Below, piece after piece: positions 16,458 to 24,343 of a stretch of DNA of 64,000 nucleotides. Under the pieces are notes generated by a model. The model had not been told where the DNA came from and did not search any database. It worked only from the letters and a program-made list of their open reading frames with translations. The number at the start of each line of letters is the position of its first letter. Position 1 is the stretch's first letter. The stretch comes from Halorientalis marina (GTDB lineage Archaea > Halobacteriota > Halobacteria > Halobacteriales > Haloarculaceae): positions 1,178,001 to 1,242,000 of the forward strand of contig NZ_CP095487.1 in the NCBI RefSeq assembly GCF_023028345.1. The letters are read 5' to 3'. Position numbers and translations under genes: made by a program.

Positions 16458-17501
16458 TCAGTCGTCGGCCGACGCCTCGTCGCCGCCGCTCGGGACGCCG
16501 CCCTCGTGGGCACGGGCCTGCTCCCGGAGGGCGTCGGAGACGGCCGGTGTGTCCTCGCCGTCGATGCCGCCGCGGGCCTCGATCTCCGCCATCGACATCG
16601 GGAACGTCCGCAGGCCGTAGTGGATATCGATGCCCGCTTTCGCGCCCTGGCCCATCGCAACGGGAATCTGGTTGTGGCCCGGGATCACGTCGCCGACCGC
16701 GTAGACGCCGTCGACGGAGGTGTTACCGTGGTCGTCGACGGCGACGGTCCCGTCGTCGTTCAGGTCGACGCCGAGTTGCCGGGCGAGGTCGGTGTTGTAG
16801 TCGGAGCCGTACATGGCGAAGCCGCCCCGGTACTCCCGGCGCGTGCCATCCTCGAACTCCAGGGCTTCGAGCCAGCCGTCGTCGCCGTTCTCGACGCCGC
16901 TTACGTCCGCATCGACGATGTCGATGGGGTGGGCGCGGACCTGCTCGTCGGTCTCGTCGCTCCAGGTCGGCTCGTCGCCGCGCAGGAGGATGTCCACCTC
17001 GTCGGTGAAGTTCAGCATGATCATCGCGACGTGGGCGGTGGCCTCGCCGTGGCCCATCACGTATACCGACTCGTCAACGAACATGTAGGCGTCACAGTGC
17101 AGGCAGTAGTGGAGCCCGGATCCGGTCCGGGGCAGCGGCGGGTCGGGCCGCTCGTCGCTGAATCCCGTCGCGAGGACGACCCGTTCCGTGACGGCGGTGA
17201 CGTCGCCCGCCTCCAGCCGAAACCGGCCGTCGTCCAGCCGTTCGGCGTCGGTCACGAAGTCGCGGTGGTAGTCCGCGCCGTAGCTCTTGATCTGTTCGAT
17301 GGCAGTCTGGAGGAGTTCGTTCCCCGAGACGTCCTCGGTGATGCCGATGACGTTGTGGGTGTCTTTCATCATCGCGGCCCGCCCGCCGCCGCGGTTGATG
17401 ACGGCCGTGTCGTGGCCGAGTCGCGTCGTGTACAGCGCTGCCGTCAACCCCGCCGGGCCGCCGCCGACGACGACCACTTCGTACTCCGGTGACTCGCTCA
17501 T
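16458..17501 (-). CDS. Thioredoxin-reductase-like NAD(P)/FAD flavoprotein
   Basis: 347 aa. FAD-binding GGGPAGLTAALYTTRLG at the N-terminus, redox-active pair CLHC in HYCLHCDAY (about residue 140), a second nucleotide site VYVMGHGEATAH, and the terminal FAD motif GVYAVGDVIPGHNQIPVAMGQG. The domain order FAD-NADPH-FAD is that of bacterial-type thioredoxin reductase. The second nucleotide site reads GHGEAT where the canonical motif is GGGDSA, so cofactor preference may differ. A C-terminal tail of about 35 acidic/Ala residues is extra. Many haloarchaea hold several TrxR paralogues; the partner is not evident here. Confidence 0.85.
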   Translation of the reverse strand: MSESPEYEVVVVGGGPAGLTAALYTTRLGHDTAVINRGGGRAAMMKDTHNVIGITEDVSGNELLQTAIEQIKSYGADYHRDFVTDAERLDDGRFRLEAGDVTAVTERVVLATGFSDERPDPPLPRTGSGLHYCLHCDAYMFVDESVYVMGHGEATAHVAMIMLNFTDEVDILLRGDEPTWSDETDEQVRAHPIDIVDADVSGVENGDDGWLEALEFEDGTRREYRGGFAMYGSDYNTDLARQLGVDLNDDGTVAVDDHGNTSVDGVYAVGDVIPGHNQIPVAMGQGAKAGIDIHYGLRTFPMSMAEIEARGGIDGEDTPAVSDALREQARAHEGGVPSGGDEASADD

Positions 17502-17744
17502 TCGTGGGTACTACTATGCACGCGAGGTACAAAACCGTCCGGTAACCCACACGTTAGTCGTTGCACCACCCCTGCTCGAATCGGTCCGGAGACGACCGAT
17601 ACTCCGGATTGATGGCTGTTAACGCGACGCATAGTTTGAACGGGTCACACGAAGGACAGGCCATATATGCTTGGGGGTCGAATATACAGGTGAACAGTTT
17701 CCGACCAGCCAGAAGTCAGCCACCCGCCACCGCCACCATATACA

Positions 17745-18335
17745 ATGACCAGCCGCGTTTACAGATTACACTCGACGCTCGAACTGCCGCTGGAAGACGT
17801 GTACGAGTTCTTCGAGGAGCCGGAGCTCCCCGTAGAGATGCAGGACATCGACATCACGCGTCGAAATAATACGCTCATCATCAGCGCAATCGCCGCTGAC
17901 GAGAGCATGTCCAAGTACACGCCGACAGCACAGCTCAAGGCCAGTATCACGGAAAACCGAGTCTACGAGGAAGAACCCGAGGACCGACCGGGCGGTCCCG
18001 GCGGTGGCGGCGGTGGCCCGCAGTGGGGTGCCCTCGAGGACGAGGAAGAGGAAATCGAGTCCGAACTCGTCGAGTACGCCTGCTTCAAGGGCGACCGCGA
18101 GACCGTCCTCCAGAACACGGCGCTCCAGTACCCGATGTTCGAGGTCCTCTGTGAACTCGCGAAAGTCGCGGAGAAGGGCACGCTCACGGCAGTCTCGGCC
18201 GTGGACGGCGAACTCCGCGCGACGCGGATCGTCGACGGCGAGGTCCGACCGGCCTCGGTCAACGTCGTCGAGGAACCCAACGAGGACCAGGAAGGCGGTG
18301 GCGTCAACTGGCGCGACAACAAGTTCATTTCCTGA
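17745..18335 (+). CDS. Conserved haloarchaeal protein of unknown function
   Basis: 196 aa, strongly acidic, no signal or membrane helix. Opens MTSRVYRLHSTLELPLEDVYEFFEEPELP. A Pro/Gly-rich linker (RPGGPGGGGGG, about residues 84-95) separates an N-terminal ACT/ferredoxin-like alpha-beta half from a helical/beta half (YACFKGDRETVLQNTALQYPMFEVLCELA). I recognise it as a conserved single-copy haloarchaeal protein but know no function. A CATATA box near 17660 and ATATAC just before the ATG are promoter candidates. Confidence 0.72.
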   Translation: MTSRVYRLHSTLELPLEDVYEFFEEPELPVEMQDIDITRRNNTLIISAIAADESMSKYTPTAQLKASITENRVYEEEPEDRPGGPGGGGGGPQWGALEDEEEEIESELVEYACFKGDRETVLQNTALQYPMFEVLCELAKVAEKGTLTAVSAVDGELRATRIVDGEVRPASVNVVEEPNEDQEGGGVNWRDNKFIS

Positions 18336-18357
18336 CCAACCACCTTTTTCCCGCTCG

Positions 18358-18429
18358 GGTGGCCTGCGGCCACCACTCGCGGCAAAAACGTGGGCGAAAA
18401 ACTGCTCCGACTCACTTCGTTCGTCGGAG
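18358..18429 (+). terminator. Post-stop hairpins and A/T runs
   Basis: Two hairpins follow the gene ending at 18335: GGTGGCC-TGC-GGCCACC (18358-18374), bracketed by a T5 run before and an A5 run after, and CTCCGAC/GTCGGAG (18405-18411 with 18423-18429). The architecture recurs after the gene ending at 19870, so this is a repeated element as well as a probable terminator. Confidence 0.55.
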
Positions 18430-18430
18430 T

Positions 18431-18462
18431 GAACCGCGCTCCCTGTGGTCGCGCGGATGCTC
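18431..18462 (+). repeat. GAACCGCGC...GCGCGGATGCTC hairpin repeat, copy 1
   Basis: CCGCGC/GCGCGG stem around an 11-nt loop, flanked by GAA and ATGCTC. The same flanks and stem occur at 19983-20011 with a different loop. A shortened relative lies near 56960. Confidence 0.5.
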
Positions 18463-18487
18463 GACAACGACGACGCCCAGCGACCGC

Positions 18488-18736
18488 TCAGGGCCGCCGC
18501 CGGACCGTCACGACCGTCGTCATCTCGGTGCCGCCCTCGACCGATTCGGTCGTCACGTTCGTCCCGAGGAAGTCGTCCGCGGCGAGCGTCTCCTCGACGA
18601 TGCCTTTCAGCCGTTCGCCCTCCGCGTCCTCCTCCCGGAGGACGACCCGAATCTGGTTCCGGTTCGTCGTCGCGTCCTCGACCGTGTAGTCCGCGTCCTC
18701 GAACGCCGTCCGCAGCTCCGACTGGTGGTCGCTCAT
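18488..18736 (-). CDS. Small conserved haloarchaeal protein, unknown
   Basis: 82 aa starting MSDHQSELRTAFEDADYTV. The start at 18736 is chosen over a longer frame because the upstream residues are basic shadow sequence and GAGGCGGGT precedes this ATG. Alternating beta/alpha pattern (NQIRVVLREEDA, KGIVEETLAADDFLGTNV, TEMTTVVTVRRRP) suggests a compact ferredoxin-like fold. No function known to me. Confidence 0.65.
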   Translation of the reverse strand: MSDHQSELRTAFEDADYTVEDATTNRNQIRVVLREEDAEGERLKGIVEETLAADDFLGTNVTTESVEGGTEMTTVVTVRRRP

Positions 18737-18901
18737 ACCCGCCTCGACGCTCCCTCGCCACGTAAATCCCGGGGCCGGCGACGGCCCGGACCTATCGCCG
18801 CCGCGACGACCGCACTGTACTCCGGCGGCCCATGACACTCCTTCGCATACGACCTTCGTGCCGAAAAACACTTACAGGGTCTAATTATATCTCATTACAC
18901 C

Positions 18902-19870
18902 ATGGCAGACTTCCCAGACTACCTCGACGTCGACTACACCGACGGCGAGGGCGAAAACCCCGACGACTATCCGACCATCACCGACAAGATCGAGAAGGCC
19001 ATCGAGGTCACCAAAGTCGGCCTCGAACAGTACGAGAACCCGGTCGTCATGTGGACCGGCGGCAAGGACTCGACGCTCGTCCTCTACTTCATCAAGGAGG
19101 TCGCCGAGAAGTACGACCTCGAGGTACCGCCGGCGGTCTTCATCGACCACTACCAGCACTTCGACGAACTGTTCGGCTTCGTCGAGCACTGGGCCGACGA
19201 GTGGGACCTCGAAGTCATCTACGCCCGCAACGAGGACGTCGGCGACTACGTCAACGAGAACGGCCTCGTCCCCGGCGACGACATCCCGGTCGACGAACTC
19301 TCCGACCACAACCAGCACCACGTCCGGAATATCCTCGAGTACGAGGAGGACACCTTCCCCTTCCTGCTGGATACCTACGTGGGTAATCACCTGCTGAAGA
19401 CGGTCGCGCTCAACGACGCCATCGAGGAGTACGACGTCGACGGCATCCTCTCGGGCATCCGCTGGGACGAACAGGAGTCCCGCGCCGACGAGACGTTCTT
19501 CTCGCCACGGCACGACCCGGACATCTACCCGCCCCACGACCGCGTCCAGCCGATCCTCCAGTTCACCGAGGCCGACGTGTGGCAGGCCTACTGGCACTTC
19601 GTGGTCCCGGAGACCGTCGAGGGCTACCCCGAGGACGGCTACGTCCCGCAGGGGGCCGACGACATCCCCGGCGACCTCACCAAGGAGGATCTGCCCGTGA
19701 GCCCGAAGTACTTCGCCGGCTTCCGCTCGCTCGGCAGCGAGGTCTCGACCGACAAGTCCGCCGAGGAGCCCGCCTGGCTGCAGGACATGGAGAACACCAC
19801 CGAGCGCGCCGGCCGCGCCCAGGACAAGGAGGACCTGATGGAGCGCCTGCGCGACCTCGGGTACATGTAG
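18902..19870 (+). CDS. PAPS reductase family PP-loop protein
   Basis: 322 aa. The nucleotide-binding PP-loop is seen in VVMWTGGKDSTLVLYF (about residue 50), followed by the family's alpha/beta layout, and RWDEQESRADETFFSPRHDP and GADDIPGDLTKEDLPVSPKYF near the C-terminus. PP-loop enzymes of this family activate sulfate or adenylate carbonyls (PAPS/APS reductases, CysD). The terminal CysH Cys motif ECGLH is absent, so a true sulfonucleotide reductase activity is doubtful and a CysD-like or other ATP-pyrophosphatase role is possible. A decayed paralogue lies about 0.5 kb downstream (20426-21075). Confidence 0.8.
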   Translation: MADFPDYLDVDYTDGEGENPDDYPTITDKIEKAIEVTKVGLEQYENPVVMWTGGKDSTLVLYFIKEVAEKYDLEVPPAVFIDHYQHFDELFGFVEHWADEWDLEVIYARNEDVGDYVNENGLVPGDDIPVDELSDHNQHHVRNILEYEEDTFPFLLDTYVGNHLLKTVALNDAIEEYDVDGILSGIRWDEQESRADETFFSPRHDPDIYPPHDRVQPILQFTEADVWQAYWHFVVPETVEGYPEDGYVPQGADDIPGDLTKEDLPVSPKYFAGFRSLGSEVSTDKSAEEPAWLQDMENTTERAGRAQDKEDLMERLRDLGYM

Positions 19871-19950
19871 TACCTTTTTTCGGCTCGGGTTTCCTCGGCC
19901 GACTCCGTCGGCCTGCGGGAACCACTCGCCAAAAAATCTACGCTAAAAAA
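19871..19950 (+). repeat. T-run / GCTCGGGT...CCACTCGC / A-run element, second copy
   Basis: Directly after the stop codon: a T6 run, GGCTCGGGT, a GGCCGAC/GTCGGCC hairpin, CTGCGGGAACCACTCGCC, then A6. The same order (T5, GCTCGGGT, hairpin with CCTGCGG, CCACTCGC, A5) follows the gene ending at 18335. Probably acts as terminator; the repeated design is notable. Confidence 0.5.
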
Positions 19951-19951
19951 A

Positions 19952-19980
19952 CCGGATTCGCGCCGTCGGCGCGAATCCGG
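19952..19980 (+). terminator. 13-bp perfect hairpin
   Basis: CCGGATTCGCGCC, loop GTC, GGCGCGAATCCGG: a perfect 13-bp stem with a 3-nt loop, preceded by an A-rich run. It lies between the convergent genes ending at 19870 and 20045 and could end transcripts from both. Confidence 0.6.
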
Positions 19981-19982
19981 AG

Positions 19983-20011
19983 AACCGCGCGCCTCCGGCG
20001 CGCGGATGCTC
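19983..20011 (+). repeat. GAACCGCGC...GCGCGGATGCTC hairpin repeat, copy 2
   Basis: CCGCGCGCC-TCC-GGCGCGCGG perfect 9-bp stem at 19985-20005, with the same GAA and ATGCTC flanks as the element at 18431-18462. Confidence 0.55.
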
Positions 20012-20044
20012 TTTCGTGGTCGCTTTTTCTGGACCGCTCGCCCG

Positions 20045-20269
20045 CTACCGCTCGACTTCGACCGGCTCGTCCGCGAGGATGAACGGTTCGTCCGCGGCCG
20101 AGTCCGCGAGCGCGAACCGGCCCGCGGCGTCCCGCCCCGATGCCCAGTCGGGGAGCGCGGGAATCCCGTGGTCGCTCGGATCGTGATACAGCGCCGCGAT
20201 GGTCCACTCGCGCGCGAGCATCCGCCCGCGCCGCCTGCCGCCCTCGGTCTGCCGTTGGTCGTGGTTCAT
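20045..20269 (-). CDS. Small protein of unknown function
   Basis: 74 aa, starting MNHDQRQTEGGRRRGRMLA, with the ordered stretch REWTIAALYHDPSDHGIPALPDWASG and the acidic end DSAADEPFILADEPVEVER. Composition is haloarchaeal coding-like (acidic, no Lys-rich shadow features). A longer frame upstream to 20320 is possible but less acidic. Function unknown. Lies between the intact PP-loop gene and its decayed copy, opposite in direction. Confidence 0.5.
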   Translation of the reverse strand: MNHDQRQTEGGRRRGRMLAREWTIAALYHDPSDHGIPALPDWASGRDAAGRFALADSAADEPFILADEPVEVER

Positions 20270-20425
20270 CGATACCGAGGCTTCCCGAGCCATCGGAAAA
20301 GGGCACGGAAACGCGACCAAACGACCACTCCATTAGTGTTGTCGGGGGTTCACGAGGTGGGCGGTACCGTGACGTGGTCGATCCACTGGTGCCGGCAGAA
20401 CTACGACCCCGCGTAGCCGCCGGCA

Positions 20426-21075
20426 ATGCCCGACGAGCCTTTGTTTCCCGACTACCTCACCGTCGATTATACGACCGATAAGGGGGGGAATCCGAGTACT
20501 ACCCGTCGCTACCCTCTCCGAACACATCCGCCAGAACTCGGCCGGCGCGACTTCAGGGGTGATACTTTTCGTTTTTCTTCAGATACCTCCAAAGGTAACA
20601 ACTTGCTGAAAACGGTCGCGCTCAACGTCGCTACCTTGGCGGGCGGGTACGAGGTCGTGTTCTCGGGGGTGTGCTGGGACGAGCAGGACGCGCGGCCCGA
20701 CGAAACGTTCTTTTCACCCCGCCACGACAGCAAGAAGTACCCGCCACCCGATCGCGTGCATTCGATCCTCCCGTTCGACGAGCGCGCGGTCTGGGACGCG
20801 ATGTGGGGTTTCGTCGTCCTCGACACCATTGCGGGGTTCTCGACCGGCTTCGTCCCCGGGATCGAACGGACTTGCCCGACGGCCTGACGGCCACGGACCT
20901 GCCCGTCAATCCGAAGTACTTCGGCGGGTTCCGGTCAGTGGAGACGGCCAGCGGGTCCGGCGGTCGTGCCGACTGCTCCGCGTTGGTACAGGATCTCGAC
21001 GAGACGTCCGAACTGCGAGGGCTGCGCCCAGGGCAGGGGCTGATAGAGCGCCTGCGCGACCCTGGGTACCTGTAG
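20426..21075 (+). pseudogene. Decayed PAPS-reductase-family paralogue lacking its PP-loop
   Basis: The start PLFPDYLTVDYT matches the N-terminus of the intact gene at 18902 (DFPDYLDVDYT). The sequence then jumps to GDTFRFSSDT...NNLLKTVALN, matching residues about 150-170 of the intact protein, so roughly 90 residues including the PP-loop are deleted. A frameshift near 20865 moves the remaining similarity (DLPVNPKYFGGFRS, LIERLRDPGYL) to another frame ending at 21075. Codon quality is degraded around the deletion. A non-functional tandem duplicate. Confidence 0.82.
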
Positions 21076-21090
21076 CGGCCGGTCGCCAGG

Positions 21091-22056
21091 CTACTGGAGT
21101 GTGACCGCGAAGTTCGACTCTTGCCCTTCCGAAAGCGTCTCGGTCTGCGAGTCGACCAGCGTCTGTTCCGAGAGGTTGTCGGGCGTCGCCTCCGTGTCTC
21201 CGTCCGGAAGTTCGTAGGCGACCAGCGTGACGTCACATTCCCCCGACGTCGCCGTGGTGCTGTCCAGGGTCGCGTCGACGGATACCGTTGGTCCCGAACC
21301 GTCGAACGAGAACGTGCCCCACGAGACGGTGCAGTCCTCGCCATCGACACTGGCCGTCTTCTGGTCACCGCTGTACGTGAATACGCTCGGATCGTCGGGA
21401 TCGGAGACGTTGCCCTCGGAGCTTACGTCGAACGCTTCGAGCAGCCGGTCCTGCTCATTGTACGTGTCGTCGGTCTCGCGGTCTAGCTCCTGGAGCGGTC
21501 CGCCACCGACGAGGTCCACCTGGAAGTATCTGACCGTGTCGCGGGGCGCACCACAGAACGAGAAGTTGCTGATAGCGGCCTGCTGGCCGCCGGGGTTCGT
21601 CGGGGCACACAGCGTCTGCCCTTCGGGGTCGGAATCGTAGGTCGCGGTGTCGGGACCGCCTTTCACGCACACCTTCTCGATCCGGTCGTCCGAGGAGAAC
21701 TCGAAACAGGTCACTTCGTCACCGTCTTTCTCGGTCACGCTGTCGATGGTGACGGCGTAGCGCTCGTCGCCGGAGCCGAACTCGTACGTCTCGCCGGCCT
21801 CCGGTGCGCCCTCGACCTTCCCACAGGTCGTATCTTCCGGACACTCGCCACACGTACAGGGACCGACGCCTCGCGACCCGGGGTCGTCCTCGCTCTGCCC
21901 GGGCGGTCCGCCCCCGTTGCCTCCGGGCGGCCCGCCGCGGCCGTGACTCGGCGCCCCGGCGGCGGATCCCGTCCCGATGACCAGCGCACCCGCCGTGCCA
22001 CTGCCGAGTACGCTGAGGAGCCGCCGTCGCTTCAGGTCGTTTTGCTCTCCTGTCAT
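21091..22056 (-). CDS. Tat-exported, cysteine-containing protein, unknown
   Basis: 321 aa. The N-terminus RRRLLSVLGSGTAGALVIGTG is a Tat-like leader ending near AAGAPSHG. Then a Gly/Pro-rich linker and a cysteine cluster (GPCTCGECPEDTTCG, residues about 68-82), followed by beta-rich sequence with more Cys (TCFEF, KVCVKGG, TLCAP, FCGAP). Pairs of cysteines suggest disulfides in a secreted protein, uncommon for haloarchaea. Resembles haloarchaeal proteins annotated only as hypothetical. Confidence 0.65.
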   Translation of the reverse strand: MTGEQNDLKRRRLLSVLGSGTAGALVIGTGSAAGAPSHGRGGPPGGNGGGPPGQSEDDPGSRGVGPCTCGECPEDTTCGKVEGAPEAGETYEFGSGDERYAVTIDSVTEKDGDEVTCFEFSSDDRIEKVCVKGGPDTATYDSDPEGQTLCAPTNPGGQQAAISNFSFCGAPRDTVRYFQVDLVGGGPLQELDRETDDTYNEQDRLLEAFDVSSEGNVSDPDDPSVFTYSGDQKTASVDGEDCTVSWGTFSFDGSGPTVSVDATLDSTTATSGECDVTLVAYELPDGDTEATPDNLSEQTLVDSQTETLSEGQESNFAVTLQ

Positions 22057-22241
22057 ACCTCCGTGCCACGCCGCGCGAATTAGTAGTTATGAGGACGATA
22101 CCTGCCGTACAGCCATCTTACCCGGTCGGACGGCCGGACTGCGGGACCGGGCTGTCAGTCCCGGGTCACGGACCGCTAGTGAGACACCCGCCGTCGTGCT
22201 CCTCGGCGACAATAAAACACCGATTTGTATTCCCCTACTTG

Positions 22242-23741
22242 TCACTTCTCGCGAACGGTCCCGCCCGCGAGTCCTTCCCACGCGACGCGGTAGCCGAGTC
22301 GCGAGAGCACAGCACCGGTGTCGTCGATGTCGTAGTCGTCGAGCAGGTCCTCGACGGTGTCGAGCGACTGGCCGTCTTCCACCTGCTCGCGGAGTTCCGA
22401 CAGGACCGCGGGCCGGACGAGCGTCCTGCCGACCCGTTCGTGGGCCGGGAACGACTTGTCCTCGACGGCGCTCTCGCTGACGCCGTGGCGCTCCGCGAGG
22501 GCGGCGATGGTGAGCACGTCCTCCTCGGGGCGGAGTTCGTCGGGGAGTGTCGCCGCGGCGTCGGCGACTAACTGCTCTTCGTAGCGCCGGAGCGCGTCCC
22601 GGACGTCCTTGAGCCGGACGGTGCCCGAGTAGGGAATCGCGCGGTGGTCGCGCGCCTCGATTTCTTCACCTACCCCGAGGCTCTCGTCGACGGCCACGAG
22701 GAGGGCCACGTCCTCGACCGCGTCCAGTTGCGCGAGCTTCTTCTCGACGTACTCGGGCGTCCAGAAGCCCATTATCTCGAAGAACACGCGGAAGTCGGCG
22801 TGGCGGTAGTCGAAGGCGAAATCGGGGATGACGACGCGGTCGCCGGCCGCGAGCGGCTCGGGTTCCCGGACCAGCTCCCAGTCGAGGTCGAGCGACGCGA
22901 ACCGCGTGGCGAAGTCCGCTTCGACGCCGCTGTCGAAGGTCATCTCCGCGACCGGCTCCGTGTCGGGCACGGACACGTCCCCGTCGTCGAGAGCGAGTTC
23001 GCGTTCGGTACCGCGGTCGTCGACCGTCGCTTCGAGGTGCCACTCCGCCGTCTTCGCGACCGAGCGGAGGAGCCGTGCGAACGCGGTCCCGTACCGCCGC
23101 GAGTTCCGGAAGAGCGTGTCCGGGCCGGTGACGACGAACTCTCGGCCCCGGTCGGTCTTCCTGATCTCGTACATCAGCCGCAGGCGTTTGATTGCGCTCA
23201 CGACGGCTTTCGGGTCCGAGGTGCGGATACGCACCTCGACGGCGTCGAACAACGCCGTCTGCGCCAGCGAGAGGTCGTACTGCTCCCGAAGCGCGGCGGG
23301 GTCCCACCGCGCGGGGGCGTCGGTCAGGACCTGCCGGCGCTCGCGGTCGGCGTACAGCGATTCGGCGACCGCCTCGGGCGTGGCGTCCAGTCGCTCGGCG
23401 GCCCGCCCGAGCGCGGCCTCCCGTTCGGCTTCGGTGACGACGCCGACCGCCGCCGCAGTCTCGAAGGCGGTCCGGCGGGCGCGCTCGGGGTCGACGGGCG
23501 CTCGCGTCTCGAAGGATGCCTCGCGGTCGAGGAGCTTCGCGAACCCGCGGACGAGCTTGAAGTCGTCGGCCTCGCGTTCGAGGTCGGTGAGGGCCTCGTC
23601 CAGGGCCGCCCGCGATTCCCCGACGTGGCCCTGGTAGGTGCCGAGAACGCGGGCGGCCAGCCGCTCGTCGTCCGCGTCGGTGAACCGGGGCTGGTAGCCA
23701 CCCCCGGCCCGAGAGACCCGGAGCAGGTCCTTCGTCAGCAC
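22242..23741 (-). CDS. Bax1 (DUF790) nuclease, XPB partner
   Basis: 499 aa from a GTG start. This start is chosen because the family begins MLTKDLLRVSRAGGGY; the upstream frame is shadow sequence. Bax1 binds archaeal XPB helicase and cuts DNA 3' of a bubble in an NER-like reaction (family knowledge). The nuclease core is visible as VVIPDFAFDYRH, then FEIMGFWTPEYVEKKLAQL, a PD-(D/E)xK-type arrangement. The N-terminal half (LSLAQTALFDAVEVRI, AIKRLRLMYEI) is the XPB-binding/DUF790 region. The XPB gene lies 603 bases further along on the same strand, with a lipoprotein gene in opposite orientation between. Confidence 0.85.
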   Translation of the reverse strand: MLTKDLLRVSRAGGGYQPRFTDADDERLAARVLGTYQGHVGESRAALDEALTDLEREADDFKLVRGFAKLLDREASFETRAPVDPERARRTAFETAAAVGVVTEAEREAALGRAAERLDATPEAVAESLYADRERRQVLTDAPARWDPAALREQYDLSLAQTALFDAVEVRIRTSDPKAVVSAIKRLRLMYEIRKTDRGREFVVTGPDTLFRNSRRYGTAFARLLRSVAKTAEWHLEATVDDRGTERELALDDGDVSVPDTEPVAEMTFDSGVEADFATRFASLDLDWELVREPEPLAAGDRVVIPDFAFDYRHADFRVFFEIMGFWTPEYVEKKLAQLDAVEDVALLVAVDESLGVGEEIEARDHRAIPYSGTVRLKDVRDALRRYEEQLVADAAATLPDELRPEEDVLTIAALAERHGVSESAVEDKSFPAHERVGRTLVRPAVLSELREQVEDGQSLDTVEDLLDDYDIDDTGAVLSRLGYRVAWEGLAGGTVREK

Positions 23742-23872
23742 GGCCGACACTGGGTGCCGGACCGACGTAAGCCCCGTGGACCGCCCCGGTGTGACCGCTC
23801 GCCCGGGCCGAACGGCCGCGGGACTCGCTGCAGGTGAGAAGATTGATGCCCGCCCCGGTCGGACCCGGGGAC

Positions 23873-24310
23873 ATGCATCGCCGACAGGTCCTCGCCTCGC
23901 TGGGGACGCTCGCGGCCGCCGCGGTCGCCGGCTGTGGCGGCTCCGGCGGAAATCCACCGACGGGCGCACGCGCGCCGACCGGCCCGGAGGGCGGGGGCGG
24001 CGAGTCCGGGCCCGACGGCGACGTGGGGCCGGTCACGGCGATCCCGTCGTTCGAGGCGACCGACTTCGCCGTCTACAACGACTCCAGTCAGCTCACCGTC
24101 GAGGTGGTCGTCGCGAATCCGGCGGAGCGACCCCGGACGATGGTCCTGAACGTCTCGACGCGGGTCGACGGCGAACTCTCGGCGGACAGGCGGGAGCTAT
24201 CGCTCGGGCCCGGTAACGAGACGGCGGTCAACGCGACGCTCCCGGTCGACTACGCCAGGTGGCAGGACGCCGGCGGCGGTCTCAACTTCGACTTCGAGGT
24301 CGTGGAGTGA
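23873..24310 (+). CDS. Small Tat lipoprotein
   Basis: 145 aa from the ATG at 23873, giving MHRRQVLASLGTLAAAAVAGCGG: twin-Arg-like start and lipobox AVAGC, so lipid-anchored outside the cell. A Gly/Pro linker leads to one beta-sandwich-like domain (FAVYNDSSQLTVEVVVANP, TMVLNVSTRVDG, AVNATLPVDYARW), similar to CARDB-type folds. Function unknown. It interrupts the usual Bax1-XPB pair on the opposite strand. Confidence 0.68.
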   Translation: MHRRQVLASLGTLAAAAVAGCGGSGGNPPTGARAPTGPEGGGGESGPDGDVGPVTAIPSFEATDFAVYNDSSQLTVEVVVANPAERPRTMVLNVSTRVDGELSADRRELSLGPGNETAVNATLPVDYARWQDAGGGLNFDFEVVE

Positions 24311-24343
24311 GCGGTCGTCGGCGGGTCGACGTGTGATCGGCGG

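Noticed and set aside
20671..21075. Separate 134-codon gene
   Set aside because: Its C-terminal part is the shifted frame of the decayed PP-loop paralogue; its start is inside antisense-like sequence.
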